From the NCBI RefSeq assembly GCF_027941955.1, contig NZ_CP115960.1, positions 1,798,001 to 1,862,000 of the forward strand: a stretch of DNA of 64,000 nucleotides, written 5' to 3'. This document shows, one piece after another, positions 63,734-64,000 of this stretch (position 1 is its first letter; each line of letters opens with the position of its first letter). The notes beneath the pieces were generated by a model that had not been told where the DNA came from, made no database searches, and was given only the letters and a program-made list of their open reading frames with translations. The translations under genes were made by a program, and so were the position numbers. The stretch is from Sphingomonas sp. 7/4-4 (GTDB lineage: Bacteria; Pseudomonadota; Alphaproteobacteria; Sphingomonadales; Sphingomonadaceae).

Positions 63734-64000
63734 TTCATATTGCCGAGCAGCGGGACGCAAAGGTGCCGAAAGCCCGTTGCAAGCCCCATAACATCCCGCT
63801 TTTCCAAATATTTGCAAGCATTTTCGCCCGCGAAACGATCGCTTAGCGGCCTCATATTCAGCGTGTCGAGAGGTTTCGGCGTCGTCAGTATGCGCCGCCA
63901 CCTTCAACAACCGAGACCTGTCGATTCCTTCCTATTCCTGCAGGCTTTCATGAGGCAGGATGCGCGCCACAGCGTTCGCACGGGGAGTCGAGGCATGGCC
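63734..64000. other. Right edge, no gene supported
   Basis: The last 266 bases hold short open stretches in several frames without a ribosome site or recognisable family. A target gene of the MarR protein, reading rightward, may start beyond the edge. Confidence 0.4.

Overview
This window is a GC-rich alphaproteobacterial chromosome segment, most likely from a sphingomonad (Sphingomonas or close relative). The flagellar regulators are Caulobacter-type (FliX, FlbD, FlbT). Neither a filament cap gene (fliD) nor fliS is visible. Flagellar gene order partly matches Caulobacter (fliX divergent from flgI; fliF-fliN-flbD-flhA), and a Caulobacter-type xylose oxidation operon (xylX-xylB-xylC) lies at the right end.

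Layout: 1-4.3 kb carries chemotaxis and motor genes (cheR end, cheB, cheY, cheD, motB, a FliL-like protein, a double PilZ protein). 4.5-9.0 kb carries export and rod genes (fliPO and a short fliN leftward; flgC-fliE-fliQ-fliR-flhB rightward). 9.4-11.6 kb is an inserted katG. 11.7-14.0 kb holds fliX and flgI-flgJ-flgN. 14.1-17.5 kb is a lower-GC accessory block with a beta-helix, tail-spike-like protein. 17.5-30.3 kb holds flgB and a 925-residue FlaEY-like protein leftward, then fliG-fliH and fliF-fliN-flbD-flhA-fliK-flgD rightward. 30.4-34.1 kb holds two unknown genes, the flagellin and a polymorphic-toxin/immunity-like pair. 34.2-39.5 kb holds flgH-flgA-flgG-flgF leftward and fliL-fliM-(PflI-like)-motE rightward. 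39.7-40.8 kb is a ridA/tetR cargo pair. 41.1-48.2 kb holds a third FliL-like protein, a TPR-like protein, flgL, flgK and flgE. 48.6-50.8 kb is non-flagellar cargo. 51.1-57.5 kb holds flbT, fliI, fliJ, a lytic transglycosylase, a divergent sigma factor, an unknown gene and an HTH regulator. The last 6 kb are metabolic and regulatory genes.

Two recurring DNA signals tie the cluster together. A CCTATAAT-like box, often palindromic, lies roughly 15-60 bases before most flagellar operons and also before the sigma-factor gene and the unknown gene after it. A GGCA-N5-TGCC inverted repeat occurs in four of the flagellar intergenic regions and resembles a binding site for an FlbD-type regulator. The local FlbD homologue has GAFPGA in place of GAFTGA and an altered Walker B motif, and I found no convincing -24/-12 promoters. 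Together with the unusual sigma factor this suggests flagellar control that does not depend on sigma-54; that is inference.

At least sixteen single-base reading-frame breaks are scattered through otherwise intact genes, mostly at C or G runs (cheD, pilZ gene, flhB, katG, beta-helix gene, GCPCC gene, flgB, flbD, flhA, fliK, the gene at 48894, the gene at 50298 twice, fliI, xylX, xylB). They look like uncorrected long-read indels, not decay. GC-rich inverted-repeat elements, some holding terminators, sit at most seams between flagellar blocks and cargo.
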